A stretch of DNA of 64,000 bases from Sphaerosporella brunnea (lineage: Eukaryota; Ascomycota; Pezizomycetes; Pezizales; Pyronemataceae): positions 124,001 to 188,000 of the forward strand of contig VXIS01000028.1 of the NCBI GenBank assembly GCA_008704415.1, given 5' to 3'. The translations under genes were made by a program, and so were the position numbers. Position 1 is the stretch's first letter. Each line of letters begins with the position of its first letter. This document shows positions 1 to 10,234 of the stretch, piece after piece. The notes under the pieces were generated by a model that saw only the letters and a program-made list of their open reading frames with translations, did not search any database and was not told the origin of the DNA.

Positions 1-800
1 CGCCCAGGCTGAAGCTGCCCCCGGCTGGCATGTGGAGTTTCAATGGGTGCCGGGCCACCTAGGCGTCCCTGGTAATGAAGCTGCCGACGAGCTAGCTAAG
101 AGAGCTGCAGAACGCTGCGACGGCACCACCCAACGTCCTGGCTATGACGTCGCTCGCGCACATCGCCAGGGCTGCGTCCCAGGCCAAACGACAAAAGCGT
201 GTCGCCTGGCTCAGGAAACACTGCGCCAAAAGCTACTACAAGACGCGACGTTTCAAGGTCAACCACGTAGCTCCAAGGCGGTCGTCTCATGATTCTACCA
301 GGTGAGGTTCAACAAATCACGAACGGCGCCATCACTCCTGTGGACGAATAAAAGGACGGATGACAAATCCTGGCGGTGCGACAGCGGGGCAAAGCAAACC
401 CGTGGCCATCTCTTTAAATTCGGCAAGCGATGGATGGCCGAGCAGATGAAGCCGTGGAAGGCTATCAAGTACGCGGCCAAAGATGGCGGAGTTAAGAGAC
501 GCTGGACATCTACCTCAGTGGTAGACCCGGTGGCAGATGATAAATGCGCGGAGGCCGTTCTGAATTTGCTGCGTGCCACAAAGATCGGCTGCTGGCCCGA
601 GAAGAGTGCCAGGTAATGACTGTTTGCCTGTTTTTTCCTCTGTGCGTTTCTTCTTTACCTAGTGCGATTTCATTCTGTATATTTCCTTGGAAGGGCTGCC
701 GGCCCCGGTAGCGGGCCCGCTGTGGCCCGGGGGGTAGCATAGTCTCTTCTTTTTACATATGACATGGTCACAAGCGGCCGAATACAATATGAAATAGACA
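1..800 (+). mobile_element. LINE (Tad-like) 3' end, copy 1, decayed
   Basis: This is the 3' end of a non-LTR retrotransposon entering from the left edge. The frame from 32 encodes the end of an RNase H domain with the [18 protein letters not shown] signature. Near 290 the frame shifts to a second stretch (302-616) with the LINE C-terminal tail: a degenerate Cys/His motif around QTRGHLF and the ending DDKCAEAVLNLLRATKIGCWP. The Cys ligands are partly lost (WRCDSG instead of a CxxC pair), so the copy is dead. The 3' UTR follows, including a GC hairpin near 695-735 and the family 3' terminus around 755-790, which matches the reverse complement of the tails at 1042, 15553, 39248 and 42048. The reverse transcriptase lies outside the window or is absent. 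Confidence 0.85.
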
Positions 801-839
801 TTTGCAATGATGGTTGAGCCAGCGTCCCAAGCCACCGAG

Positions 840-1015
840 AACGTCAGGGCACAGGTTCGATATAGCGTGTCAACTCGAAGGAAAACAACAGGCCGACGGT
901 GATCTGACTAATAGACGTGTTGAAGGATGGGTCAGGCTAGGGTTACCAGTCACCAAGAAAGTCGGGGCCAGGGGTGCTTTGCGGGGTCACGTGACGGCGG
1001 CGAACGGCGCGAGTG
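840..1015 (+). repeat. Dispersed repeat, related to 38110-38268
   Basis: A segment of about 170 bp resembles the reverse complement of 38110-38268. Shared blocks include CAACTCGAAGGA, GGCTAGGGTTAC and a stretch ending in GGGTCACGTGA. The translated forms also align (ACQLEG and RLGL motifs). The copies are roughly 70% alike by eye. I cannot assign a transposon class. A shorter block with GTTAAGGCTAGGGTT recurs near 9773. Confidence 0.5.
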
Positions 1016-1041
1016 TTAAGGCTTGGGTTGCTGGCGACGAG

Positions 1042-1155
1042 CTTTTGTTTTAATCATTTTGCATTTGGTTGCTTGCGGCCATGGCATGTTAACATACAGA
1101 ATCATTGCCGCCCCTAGGCACGTGACCTACTCTGGGGTGCGCTCGAGCATGGTGG
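1042..1155 (-). mobile_element. LINE 3' terminal fragment, copy 2
   Basis: Only the last ~110 bp of the LINE family is present, on the minus strand. Read on the plus strand it starts with a short T-tract (the poly-A side), then TTAATCATTTTGCAT and GCTTGCGGCCATGGCATG, then the 3' UTR hairpin arm CCCCTAGGCACGTG. The same order is found at 15553, 39248 and 42048. Such severe 5' truncation is usual for LINE copies. Confidence 0.75.
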
Positions 1156-1159
1156 CGGC

Positions 1160-4100
1160 AAGGGATGGATCAACCGCGAAGGGTACACAATATTCACTCC
1201 CCGGTTTATAATCGGACATAATTGGACTGTGGATACCGACTCTACTCGACAATGGTGCAGTATTTTAAAAGTTGAAATTTTGACGTTCTGCGCGTGCGCG
1301 GGACGGGTCGCTTGAGCGAATATCATACCAGACTTTCCTCGCGGCTCTCTTGATGGTGGAGCAAGGCCGCTGGCTTCAGATCCTCGTCCTCTGCCTGCGT
1401 CACCTGGCCACGCTCAGGAGTCAGTACCATGCCTTTGCAACGGATAGTGTACCCGAATCTGTCCTCACAAACGTATTAACCGCGCTGCCGTCTTTTTGCA
1501 CACTACGCTAAACTAGCCACAAATCATTTTCTTCGTGTTGACATGGACACTCGAAGCATTGAAGTAATGCGCTTCCGGTGCAGCGCGGTTGAGACCGCGT
1601 TTTGGAGGTGGAGCTGAGTTCCGCAACCTGTAAAACTCTGCCAGGTACATGAGACCTTGAGATACAGCGCCAGCAATCCATCGATGGCTCGCCTCAAGTC
1701 TTAAGAATCTGGCTAGCATGATAAGGAAACGTAAATCCAGCGTTCTGTAGAAACGTCCCACGCTGTCTGAGAATACAAATGACCCCCGCCGCACTGGTTG
1801 AAACGCACATGAATTCCTACAGACCTTTTTACCCCTCTGCAAACAAAGCACTTGGGAAATGCTCCCAACAACTGCACAACTTGGGTTTGTTTTGAGATTG
1901 TCATTACGGCAGCTGTTGAGGGTTGCTATGAAGCGGTGAAGTTGAAAGATCTTTTTGGTCTGTAGAGTCTGCGTCCAGGTCATCGCAAGTGGGTGACAAA
2001 CAGACAATAAGAATCGGGGGATGAACAGCCGTATGGCGGCGCAGATATGGCGATGGCACGCGCGGAGGAAATTCACGAACGCTTACCTTCAACCGCAGCG
2101 GCTCCTGGACATTCCCGGATGGGTACCGGCCACCCGAGTGGCGAGCTACAACTGCACATCGTTACCCGACGTGTCTCTACAGAGCGCTCGGTATTGCAGT
2201 CAGCCTACACACGCTCTCGTGTTCCGTATCTCGCTTTGCAGGGCTGACAGAAGTGCAGCAGGGAGTCGGCACACAAGCACTGGCTGCTCCAGAACCCGCA
2301 GTACACACCGCAACAAATGGGCTACCGAACACCCAATTCAGGATATCGCACTCAGTGGGAGCAAAAAAGACCAGTGAGTCAATGCAGACAAGAATGCCCT
2401 GGGATGCTGACCAGGGGCATAGGCTCTGTGTTGCGGCTCCGCCGAGGTTATGTTCGCCTACCACGTGGCGTGGGGCACCGCGGTCATGTGGGCTATATAA
2501 AGATGCCTTGCTTGCGCTTTCTTGCTTGTTTTCCTTTCTTCTTCACTGAGCCTTCGTATATCAATCTGAGTATCACTGTTCCAATCTGAATCCTAGACTT
2601 TGTGCATCACACCTTTCGTCCCGCCTCCAGATCCCATCTCAGCTGTGTTTCATGTCCCTGAGCGTCAGCCTTCTGTATGCAAGTACCTGGGCCCCTGGAG
2701 TCTGTTCCCGACCCTCCCCGTCAGATTGATAGCCGTCAGAATCCTGAGTAGCCTTGGGGTCCTGGATGGTCTTCCGTGTCCTAGGTAGCCTTTGGGATCC
2801 CTGGATAACGTTCTAAATCCTCATCAGCACCTTACCAAAATTTGACAGCATATCCCTCTGTATTTTGCTTCGCCAACATTGATATGTCTTTCGGGAGCCA
2901 GGATTATTCTTACGTTACTCCTCTGCACAAATTGTGGTTGCTCTCCGCTGGCTTCCTCTTCCTGGAACTTGAAACCTCTCCGGCACAATGCCAGTGGAAG
3001 GTCGCACCTGTGGGCAAGCCCACGTGGGGGAGACCGCGGCACAATCAGCCTACAAGAGAACTGGTTCTACCTTTGCAGGCTTTCACGCACCAGTGATGTC
3101 TGCAGCAGGGTGGGGCAGTGGTGTCGATGGGGTTATTGGGGCGGGTTCGGTGCGTGGATCACACTGGATGCGGCACGGCAACTCGGTGCGGAGCTTGTGG
3201 TCTTGCAGCGCCACGTAATGCCCGCGTCTGACTCGTCCGTCACGGTTTTGCACACTGCCCGGACTTTTTCAATGCGTGGTTGTACGGCTTTTATTCCGTG
3301 TGATACGAATCGCTTACATGCTCGAGTCCCATCCCCAGTACCAGCAACAGTATTTGGAAGACATGTGCAGCGTCTGTGGTTGCTGCGGTGTTTGGGCACC
3401 GGTTGAGAGCAGATGAGGAGAGTGGCTGAGCGCACCATCGATGTTGATCTGGGGGTTGGGGTATCAGTTTTGAACTTCGAAGTCTTAGATTATAGACTTA
3501 TCAATCTCCCCACGTCTCAGGTAATGATCTTATCAATCTCTCCAGTTGTAATGCAACGATCTTATCAATCTCGCTCTAGGGGTTTTCGTCATTGCGTCTC
3601 GCTGAACGCAGCACTCGCATCGTATTCCGATGCTTGCGTCTCCACTCGCATTCCCTGTTTCGACCGACAGAAACAACAAGTGTCCGTGCGGACCATCTAG
3701 TTCCTTTCTTTCTCTCTGCCAGTCATAAGAGGCGATTTGGGCTTTGTCTGTGATCAACCAAGAACTCAGAATCTTTTTTTCTTGGCGGCTGCGGCTTTCT
3801 TCCGCTGCATGCAGAGCTGCCTGCATACCTCGTCGTATTCACTGCAAATCCCGCGGTCAGCCCTTCCGTTGTGATTGACGTGCTTGCCGCACCAGAATAC
3901 TATCAATCTTCAACAAGTAGTCACTGCAACATGGTTGTCTGAGCATTTGCCACGCAGACACGTGGGACATGTTATGCCTAATCACATAAGCTGAACCTAC
4001 GCTCGCGAGTTTGATGGGTGCTTGTATCCCCGCGTCGGTTCAGAACACCCTCCGTATCGTCCAGCAAGGACGACAGTATCGGCACGTCCACAGCTGCAGT

Positions 4101-4418
4101 TTCTTCACCAACAGGACTTGCATCATCGCACCGGGCGGCCGCTTGTCTTCTTCGTCTATGCTCAAGGACGTGATGGTTCCGAGTTGCTTCCGTGGACTCG
4201 GTCTCGGCAGTTGGCTGTTCGTGTGGTGGAGTTGTTGCCGCGACAGCATTATGGCGGGTTGCGAGCGGTTGCGGCAATGAGTGATACGCCAGATCGCAAT
4301 CACCTGCAGAGAACAGACATATTTCCAGCTCACACATACATCCGCGAGCGCGCGCTGAAATTGTCACACTGATGACGTGAATCTTGTATTTTGTAAAAAT
4401 TGTCTGCAGCTAATCCCA
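1160..4418. other. No supported gene; decayed intergenic DNA
   Basis: The open frames here are of the length expected by chance; the longest is 187 codons on the minus strand at 1513-2076, without a recognisable motif. A TATA-like element (CTATATAAAG, near 2493) followed by a pyrimidine-rich leader could be a promoter or LTR remnant, but no coding sequence follows it. The interval also holds the TTATCAATCTC cluster listed separately. Confidence 0.4.
3495..3575. repeat. Three spaced TTATCAATCTC motifs
   Basis: The string TTATCAATCTC occurs three times within about 80 bp, spaced about 32-34 bp, with partly similar spacers. A related CTATCAATCTTC lies near 3900. On the other strand each unit contains TTGATAA, a GATA-factor core. 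It may be a degenerate short tandem repeat or a GATA site cluster; no adjacent gene is evident. Confidence 0.4.
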
Positions 4419-4940
4419 CTAATCATCATCTGCGGGCTCCCATCCCGACCTCATCGGCGCCAGGAGGTCTTTGACGAAACGCAACCAGAACGCGAGTTTG
4501 TCAGTATCCTGAAATCCGACGCGGCGGATCTCCTCGTTCCTCCATTCGGCAAACCACGCCAACACAGCCTTTGACCCCTCTCGTTTGGCGCGGTAATAAT
4601 CCGCCCTGCGCTCCCTACCCAGAGCTATAACCTGCGGCCCCAAAGCCACATCGAGCGAATCGGCCACCTCATCCTCGGGGTAGAACTCCTCGGCCCCGAG
4701 CAAACGATATTCGGTGTCGAGGGCGTTCACGGCGCACCCAATGTGCTCTTGTGGGGTGATGGTGGCGACGTGGGCGTGCAGGTGCTTGCAGACAACGTCG
4801 AGCGCCGCGAGGTCCTCGGTCGTCACCTCGTTGGTGACCTGGTGCAGCAACTGCGGCAGGAGGCGAACAAGGATCGACGGCTTGTTGGGATCGGCGGCGG
4901 CGTCTGTCCACGAAGTGTTGTTTCTGTCGGTTGGTGTCAT
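4419..4940 (-). CDS. Hypothetical protein, 173 aa, intronless
   Basis: One uninterrupted frame from ATG at 4940 to a stop at 4419. I do not recognise the family. The N-terminal ~30 residues are polar; residues about 30-75 look helical and amphipathic (LLPQLLHQ, LAALDVVCKHLHAHV); a central acidic patch contains FYPEDEVADSLD. The C-terminal third is rich in aromatic and charged residues (RRADYYRAKREG, WFAEWRNEEIRRVGF, FWLRFVKDLLAP) and ends in an acidic tail. There is no signal peptide or membrane span. The 5' flank has a TATA-like element about 110 bp upstream and a C/A-rich leader ending at ACC-AAC-ATG. The regular promoter, C/G-ending third codon positions and clean open frame argue for a real gene. 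A related promoter block recurs near 46.4 kb. Confidence 0.65.
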   Translation of the reverse strand: MTPTDRNNTSWTDAAADPNKPSILVRLLPQLLHQVTNEVTTEDLAALDVVCKHLHAHVATITPQEHIGCAVNALDTEYRLLGAEEFYPEDEVADSLDVALGPQVIALGRERRADYYRAKREGSKAVLAWFAEWRNEEIRRVGFQDTDKLAFWLRFVKDLLAPMRSGWEPADDD

Positions 4941-5047
4941 GTTGGTTGGGTGAGGGGTAGGTAGGTAGGTGTAGGATGAGACGCGGGACGTTTGGTAGTG
5001 GACGTGTTTTCTAAAGAGAAAAAGGAAGCTATCTACCGCCGCCGCAC

Positions 5048-5056
5048 CTTATATCC
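5048..5056 (-). promoter_or_regulatory. TATA-like element of the 4419-4940 gene
   Basis: On the minus strand the sequence reads GGATATAAGG about 110 bp upstream of the ATG at 4940. Between them lies ACGTGTTTTCTAAAG (plus-strand reading), which is shared with 46355-46470, and a TAGG microsatellite-like run near 4960. Transcription start is inferred, not shown. Confidence 0.45.
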
Positions 5057-5450
5057 TCTTCTTGCTTCACTCTCGAGCACTCAACCCTAGATCGGGACCC
5101 TACAGTAGGTGCTTGCTGGCGAACATTTGTCGTCGACGTCAGGTTATCCTAGCTTCATCGCTTCATATTCTCGCCCGTGTGATGCGATCATAAGCCGCAG
5201 TCGCAAACGCACTCCAACTGTTGGCGGCATTCGACGTTCCAGCAGCGTTGCATACGAATTGGCCAAGGGAGCTGTGGGCTTGCGAGGGCAGGTGACGGGA
5301 ACCATGTAGCAGATAGAACGCCTTCAAGACGTACTGTGACTTGACCGCACAGCCTCCGGATTTCGGAGCCAACGATGGAGGCATGGTTTGCCGGTCAAAA
5401 GCCCCGGCTAGCCTCGTCTTAAACCAGTTGACACTATCCAGCCGACCGCC
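5057..5450. other. No gene seen
   Basis: Upstream flank of the 4419-4940 gene. The short open frames overlap each other and carry no motifs. Confidence 0.4.
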
Positions 5451-5630
5451 GGCCGGGCATGGGCAAGAAATGGGGCGGTTTTCGGCCTGATATTGGGCTG
5501 GGCGGGTTTCGACAAGGTGGCCGGGGCAGGGACCGGGTGGTCAGGGCGCGGCGGGGTCCATTGAGGCGGTCTCCGCCCTGTCGCGCCCTGTGCCCCGTCG
5601 ATGTGCCCCGACCACTACCCACAGCCACCG
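5450..5630 (+). repeat. G-rich dispersed repeat, partial copy
   Basis: GC-rich block with tandem GGTGGCCGGG-like words, then GGGGTCCATTGAGGCGGTC and CCCCGACC. It matches 52860-53000 (plus) and the complement of 8585-8700. Only the right half of the repeat is present here. Confidence 0.6.
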
Positions 5631-6304
5631 GATTTCTTAGTCAACCATGGAGGAGTTTTCCACCCGTCAAGATTTATGGCCAGCCACGCTCAGGCGGCGC
5701 TAGCCTTCACGATTCGGCGCGGCTTATCGACATCCGGCTGGGCCCATGTCAGGCATTGACTTCCTCGCCAGCTTTTTATCACCGTATTCCAACCAGAATT
5801 GCGCCTTTGTGTAAAAGCAATCTCCACGCCGGCAAAAACAGCGCCTGCAGGCCAGCATTGCATCGAGGGGGAACAATTTTTTCGACACTGCAGTTGGTTA
5901 TGCACTGTTACCTGGGGCGTCACGCGCGATAAGCGGGTGAGCGTTTACCCAGCAACTTACCCAGATTTTCTGCAGTTTTCCTTGGCCAAATACCCGTGAC
6001 GTTTTGTCCGGTTGCTACCCCGGTGACGGTGGCGGCAAGGCTGGTTCTTCAGTTGCTCTAGACAGATCCTGCCACTCGTACCATCACCCGGTCCACTTCA
6101 AAGACACGCATTTGTTTGTTGCGGTGAGGGAAACCGAGTGAGAACGCAGGGTTGGGGTTACCCTGACTTCGAGCACCCCGCCGCGGACACCCACGAACCC
6201 CTCACCAAGACACAACCCTCAAACAGTCGACAACATCGTAAGATACGATAACCACACCCCCAGCGGCGACTCGTCGTCAAAACACAACCAAAGCTGCTAG
6301 CGGA
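5631..6304. other. Upstream flank of the 6305 gene; no gene seen
   Basis: About 670 bp without a convincing frame. The last ~130 bp are C/A-rich (ACACCCCCAGCGGCGAC, AAACACAACCAAAG), which is usual for a fungal 5' leader. No clear TATA box was found. Confidence 0.4.
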
Positions 6305-7618
6305 ATGCCTGACACCGCAACGACAGCGAGCAAACGCGCGCGCAACACGCAGGAAGCGGAGTCCAGGCAGAAGCGCGTCAAGGCGCAACGACTGCAGCTT
6401 TACAAGGACCACAACCGCATGTACGAGCAGCTGGGGATCCCGCCGCGCGACAAAGAGGCCATCCTGATACTCCGGCGGGAGCTGCAGGACCTGTGCAAGC
6501 AGCACGAATTCAAACTGACGCGCAATTACTGTACCTGGGGAGCGGATGTGATGCGCAAGCTCGTAAAAACGGTCACCGCGCAGTTGAACGCCGATCCGAA
6601 ATGGAAGAAGGTGATCTCCACTGTCGCTGTCGACGCCCTGGTGCACAGCGTCTTCTTGGATAACGTGAGAAACATGAAGGCGGCGAAGGAAAAGCAGTCC
6701 AATGCAGATTCGGTGAGTAATGTCCGTAACCGCGGTCCCGGCGTCGGCTGGTCGCTGCAGCAGGATGATGAGGAAGATCGAAATTCCAAGGACAAGGAGG
6801 ATGATGGTGATGAGGACACTCCGGCTGCGCCGACTGAGCCGCCGTACGCTCAGCAACAAGCTGTCGAAACAGACATGGATAACGAAGCCGCCCAGGACGA
6901 CAAGGAATTCCGCCATCTCGGTGGAGGCAAATGGTCCGTGAACGACAGTCACGCCGAGATCGACGAGCAACCCAGCAACCAGCTCGCTGATATGCCAAAT
7001 GGTCATTCGAACGGTCAAACCCGGCTGGCGAAGGCGCATCACCACGAAATACGCCTTCCTCCATGCCGGCCGGTTCGAGACAAGTGCGACGATGACACCC
7101 GCAGCGGCCGTGAGAGCCGACCGTGCGAGCTCAATCCAGCGCCGGAACCCCTTCCTCCAGTTCGAGCCAAGTACAACGATGACACCGGCAGCATGAACAA
7201 CGGCCGTGAGAGCCAGCCGTGCGAGCTCAATCCCGCATCAAAACCACTGCCACCGGCCGCAACTGTTCCTCAGGACACTGTGCCCACTTCACTTCCACAA
7301 GCATCGCAATACGATACGCGCATCAGCATCCTCGTGGATTTCAGTACGCAATCATCTTCACCCCTCCAGTTCGTCATTCCGAGAGATAAGCCGTTCCACC
7401 TGCTTTATCGGTTGGTGACCTACACGCTGCCATGCGACTTTGACCGCGCCCGCCTTCTTGCCATTGTACCGGAAACCACCGAGATGGTTTACCTGGACAC
7501 GGACCAGGATTGGATGCGGTTGACAGCAAGAACCGAGGTGGTTCGGCTCAAACTGGTGATTGAGCTCATCGATCCACTCACGATGAAGGGAGAGATCCCA
7601 ATTGCGAGGGTCCGATAG
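6305..7618 (+). CDS. Unrecognised family protein, ~420 aa after splicing
   Basis: A long frame of 437 codons starts at ATG 6305 and stops at 7618. A GTGAGT donor at 6713 and a CTGCAGCAG acceptor ending at 6763 predict a 51-nt phase-0 intron. Removing it joins residue 136 directly to an acidic run (DDEEDRNSKDKEDDGDED). The paralogue at 60.4 kb has a 51-nt intron at the same place. Residues 1-30 are basic (KRAR, KRVKAQR, a likely nuclear signal). Residues 35-130 are helical with LCKQHEFKLTRNY and VHSVFLDNVRNMK. Residues 255-318 hold an imperfect 2-fold repeat (RESRPCELNPAPEPLPP / RESQPCELNPASKPLPP). Residues 338-425 form a compact alpha/beta C-terminal module, somewhat PB1-like (inference). There is no transmembrane span. 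The function is unknown; a nuclear scaffold or regulator is a guess. Confidence 0.8.
   Translation: MPDTATTASKRARNTQEAESRQKRVKAQRLQLYKDHNRMYEQLGIPPRDKEAILILRRELQDLCKQHEFKLTRNYCTWGADVMRKLVKTVTAQLNADPKWKKVISTVAVDALVHSVFLDNVRNMKAAKEKQSNADSVSNVRNRGPGVGWSLQQDDEEDRNSKDKEDDGDEDTPAAPTEPPYAQQQAVETDMDNEAAQDDKEFRHLGGGKWSVNDSHAEIDEQPSNQLADMPNGHSNGQTRLAKAHHHEIRLPPCRPVRDKCDDDTRSGRESRPCELNPAPEPLPPVRAKYNDDTGSMNNGRESQPCELNPASKPLPPAATVPQDTVPTSLPQASQYDTRISILVDFSTQSSSPLQFVIPRDKPFHLLYRLVTYTLPCDFDRARLLAIVPETTEMVYLDTDQDWMRLTARTEVVRLKLVIELIDPLTMKGEIPIARVR
6713..6763 (+). other. Predicted intron, 51 nt, phase 0
   Basis: Donor GTGAGT, a CCGTAAC branch-like motif early in the intron, acceptor CTGCAGCAG; an alternative acceptor 3 nt earlier gives 48 nt. 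Both lengths keep the frame open, so the sequence alone does not prove splicing. The equal-length intron in the paralogue (60631-60681), which contains an in-frame stop, strengthens the case. Confidence 0.6.
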
Positions 7619-7989
7619 TTTGTTTGGCCACTTTGTGCTCCGTGTGTTGCTTTGGGACGATCACACTGGTTGCGTTGCGGCAGGGACTGGTACTGGTAGC
7701 GCATGTCAATTCAAAGCGTTGTGTCTCTACCCCAAAATATGCTCAACGAGTGATCGCAGACAGACAAAGACCGTAATGCGGACGACGCCTGTCTCTTTCC
7801 TATCTGACCACCTGACCAATACTGCGGTTTCTGTGTGGACAATCCCAGGCCAACAGACTCCGGAGTATGCTAATCCCCCCGGTACGTCCTTGATTTGCAG
7901 TTCTGCGGTGGGAGTATATGGCCAGGCGGTAGCCGGTCCCGTGATGACCTCTGCAGTCGTAGTCATTTCCTGTTCGACCATGGCGGTGA
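7619..7989. other. 3' flank of the 6305 gene; no gene seen
   Basis: About 370 bp downstream of the stop codon with only short overlapping frames. No polyadenylation motif stands out. Confidence 0.4.
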
Positions 7990-8009
7990 GTGAAAGCTGA
8001 TATACGTCG

Positions 8010-8145
8010 CACCCCGATACACCCCGCCCAACCCCGATCACCCCGTCGTGCCCCGGTGCACCCCGGCCTGCCCCGGCCTACCCCGCCGCGCCCCGCCTGC
8101 CCGAGCCCCGACCCGTCGCCTCGTGCACAGCACGATCTGCATGTA
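8010..8145 (-). repeat. C-rich block, relative of the G-rich repeat
   Basis: Runs of ACCCCG/GCCCCG words on the plus strand. The left part is the complement of the 52680-52730 segment (GGGGCACGACGGGGTGAT on the other strand). It ends in CCCCGACCCGTCGCCTCGTGCACAGCAC, a terminus shared with the copy at 52.9 kb. The mixed orientation of the two halves suggests a rearranged or palindromic copy. Confidence 0.5.
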
Positions 8146-8244
8146 GATGGGGACACCGAGGGAGAGGACGGGGAGTAGTCAAGCCGGGTGGTGGAGAGAT
8201 TCCTGGTGGTAGAGGAACTGCGGATTACTGACAATGGAGCCAAG

Positions 8245-8580
8245 CGTTGATTCGCAGCTCGCTGGTCACCAATGCCAGGTTAAGCGACCGCAACGCATGG
8301 CTCAGCCGACTACTGAAAGCGAAATCCTTCTACAAACGCAAGGCAGACTGGAGTAGCACCGCAGTCAAAGCCCCGCAAGCGCTGGGATCACGGTACTATC
8401 AGCTCCGTCTTAACAAGGCGCCTACGGCTCCATACTTGGTGTGGACCAACCGACCAGTGCTGGTTTTGCTGGAGAACAACTCGTCAGCACAAGGGCACCT
8501 CTTCATGCGGTGCGCCATGTGGAGAAGAGAGCAAGATGCACTCTGGGCAACTATTAAGGAGGTGACGGGTAGTTCTGTAC
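8245..8580 (+). mobile_element. LINE C-terminal fragment, copy 3
   Basis: The frame from 8247 carries the region between RNase H and the terminal Cys/His motif of the LINE family: KSFYKRKADW, then SRYYQLRLNKAPTAPYLVWT, then QGHLFMRCAMWRREQDALW. The same order occurs at 15.9-16.1 kb on the minus strand. The Cys pair of the zinc motif is missing (VLVLLENNSSAQGHLF). It is flanked on both sides by the G/C-rich repeat, so it may have inserted into that repeat or been carried with it. Confidence 0.7.
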
Positions 8581-8584
8581 ACCG

Positions 8585-8935
8585 GTCGGGGCCCGACGGG
8601 GCGGCGACTGCCTCAATTGACCCCATTCCAGCCCGCGGCGCCCCGGCCACCTTGTAGTCCTCCAAAACGTATCTATATTTTAGGTGTCCAATATGTGCCT
8701 AATTTCTTGCCTGTTATATGCGGTGATGGACTTTGTCGGCGAAACATAATCCGGATGTGTACCGGAGACGCTGTGTTCTTGAATTCCCTCCCCTGTCTGA
8801 CGGATATCGTGTGTTGCAATTGGGCTGCTAGGTGTATCGGCCCTCATTGCCACCCTCATCTTGCCCCCGCCTCGCGATTCCCCGTCGTATCCCGATAAAC
8901 CCGGCGGAGGAAGACCCCTACGCCCATCAAGAGGA
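8585..8935 (-). repeat. G-rich dispersed repeat, near-complete copy
   Basis: On the minus strand this copy runs through GGCAATGAGGGCCGATACAC, GTCAGACAGGGGAGGGAATT and AAGAACACAGCGTCTCCGGT to GGCCGGGGCGCCGCGG and CCCCGACCGGTGTACAG. The same order occurs on the plus strand at 52.7-53.0 kb. It contains an AT-rich insert of about 90 bp, including a TATA-like AAATATAGAT, that is absent from the other copy. No coding capacity. Class unknown: a solo LTR or a non-autonomous element. Confidence 0.6.
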
Positions 8936-10234
8936 TCCGGGCGGATGCGCGCGGCACGGAAGCCATTCTTGGTTTCCCAGGCAGCACCCAGGTTGGCAGG
9001 TGGCCGGAGGGGCCCCGAGAATGATGACGCACAGCGCTTTTCCTGCTGCTTTTTTCCTTCTTCTCTTCTCCTCAGTGTGCGTACTGAGTTTGCTTGGTGC
9101 GCGTCTCTCCTCGCAGGTCACGTGCGTCTCTGGACACCTGAGGTCCAAGGGTAGAGTGTATAAATATAGCCACATAATACATCATCATTGAAACAGACAA
9201 AAAAGGAAGCGGTACAAGGTATATCAGCGCACGGCCTCATGGGGGTCTCCTTGACGATTGGGACCGAGCTGTTGGGCGACAGTCGGCTCAGGATCCGATG
9301 GATTCACGGGGCCGCGGGGGATCGGGATCTCGCTGCCTGGATATATTGAACGACACCTGGAGCGGCGAACATAAGCAACGGGCTGCCTGAGCTTTCACCG
9401 GTTGCCTACCCATCCCTGAATCTATGTGATTCAAGTCTAGTAGAAACCGACACAACAACCTTCAAAGTGCCGCATTCTCTCCCAGTATTGTCAATCGCCA
9501 GCTCAACTAGCCTGAATGGTTGATAAGCTCAACTTGCAGTCCACGCAGCAGGCCCACAGCCCGCCTGATGTAGCGAGTGATCGACAGTGATGCTGTTGGA
9601 AGGGTGGGGGCGAGCGCGGCAGGGCCTTTGTTAGCATTCTACGAAAACGATGTCTTTTTTCCCCCTATTTCTTGCCAACACCTTCGCATCGCAACCAGCC
9701 GAGAAACAGAGTTACTTGGAATTGTCAAAATAGTAAAGCATCTGACTAGGTGATAGGGGAAAACACGGATTGTTAAGGCTAGGGTTGTTCTTGCGGGGGG
9801 AGAGCTAAGGTTATGGGTGGTGGAGGAGTGACACCGCAAGCAGGCGATCCAGCGTGTGATCGAACCACCACCGGTGGAGCGAATAACGGTCAAGAATACC
9901 TTCAAACATGGCACGTACAAAATTGCAGGATGTGGGCAGTGTTCCCCGCTCGGATGATGTATCGTTGCTATACGTTGCGAGCCGTACGCGACAACGTCTA
10001 GGCACTGTTGTTGCGCGGACGTCAGGCGGAGTGATGGAATCATTCAAGGCCAGCAAGAGCTGGATCGTCTCGTGGGGACAGAGGCTCGGGATCGTGCGCA
10101 AGCTCAAGCTGTTCTGCTTCAACCCACTTGAAGATTGCGGACTGTGTTTTTTCTCGGTACTAGTATTCGACTTATCTAAGAATATCAACCGTATAATGGC
10201 AGGCCACAATTCCTCTGCGTTCCGTCTAGGAGTA
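8936..10234. other. No supported gene; decayed DNA
   Basis: No convincing gene. A TATA-like GTATAAATATAG near 9160 has no downstream frame. Near 9773 is a short copy of the GTTAAGGCTAGGGTT motif. Frames on the minus strand from 9640 to 10230 probably continue the 3' side of the hAT relic at 10.2-10.6 kb but hold no motif. Confidence 0.35.

Noticed and set aside
1513..2076. 187-codon minus-strand frame
   Set aside because: About one frame of this length is expected by chance in 64 kb; no motif, promoter or intron supports it.
2485..2600. LTR with TATA box
   Set aside because: A TATA-like site and pyrimidine tract exist, but no second copy, TG...CA ends, primer-binding site or polyprotein was seen.
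6158..7045. 295-codon minus-strand frame with hydrophobic stretches
   Set aside because: It is antisense to the 6305-7618 gene; the apparent membrane segments are the complement of its acidic GAT/GAG-rich run.
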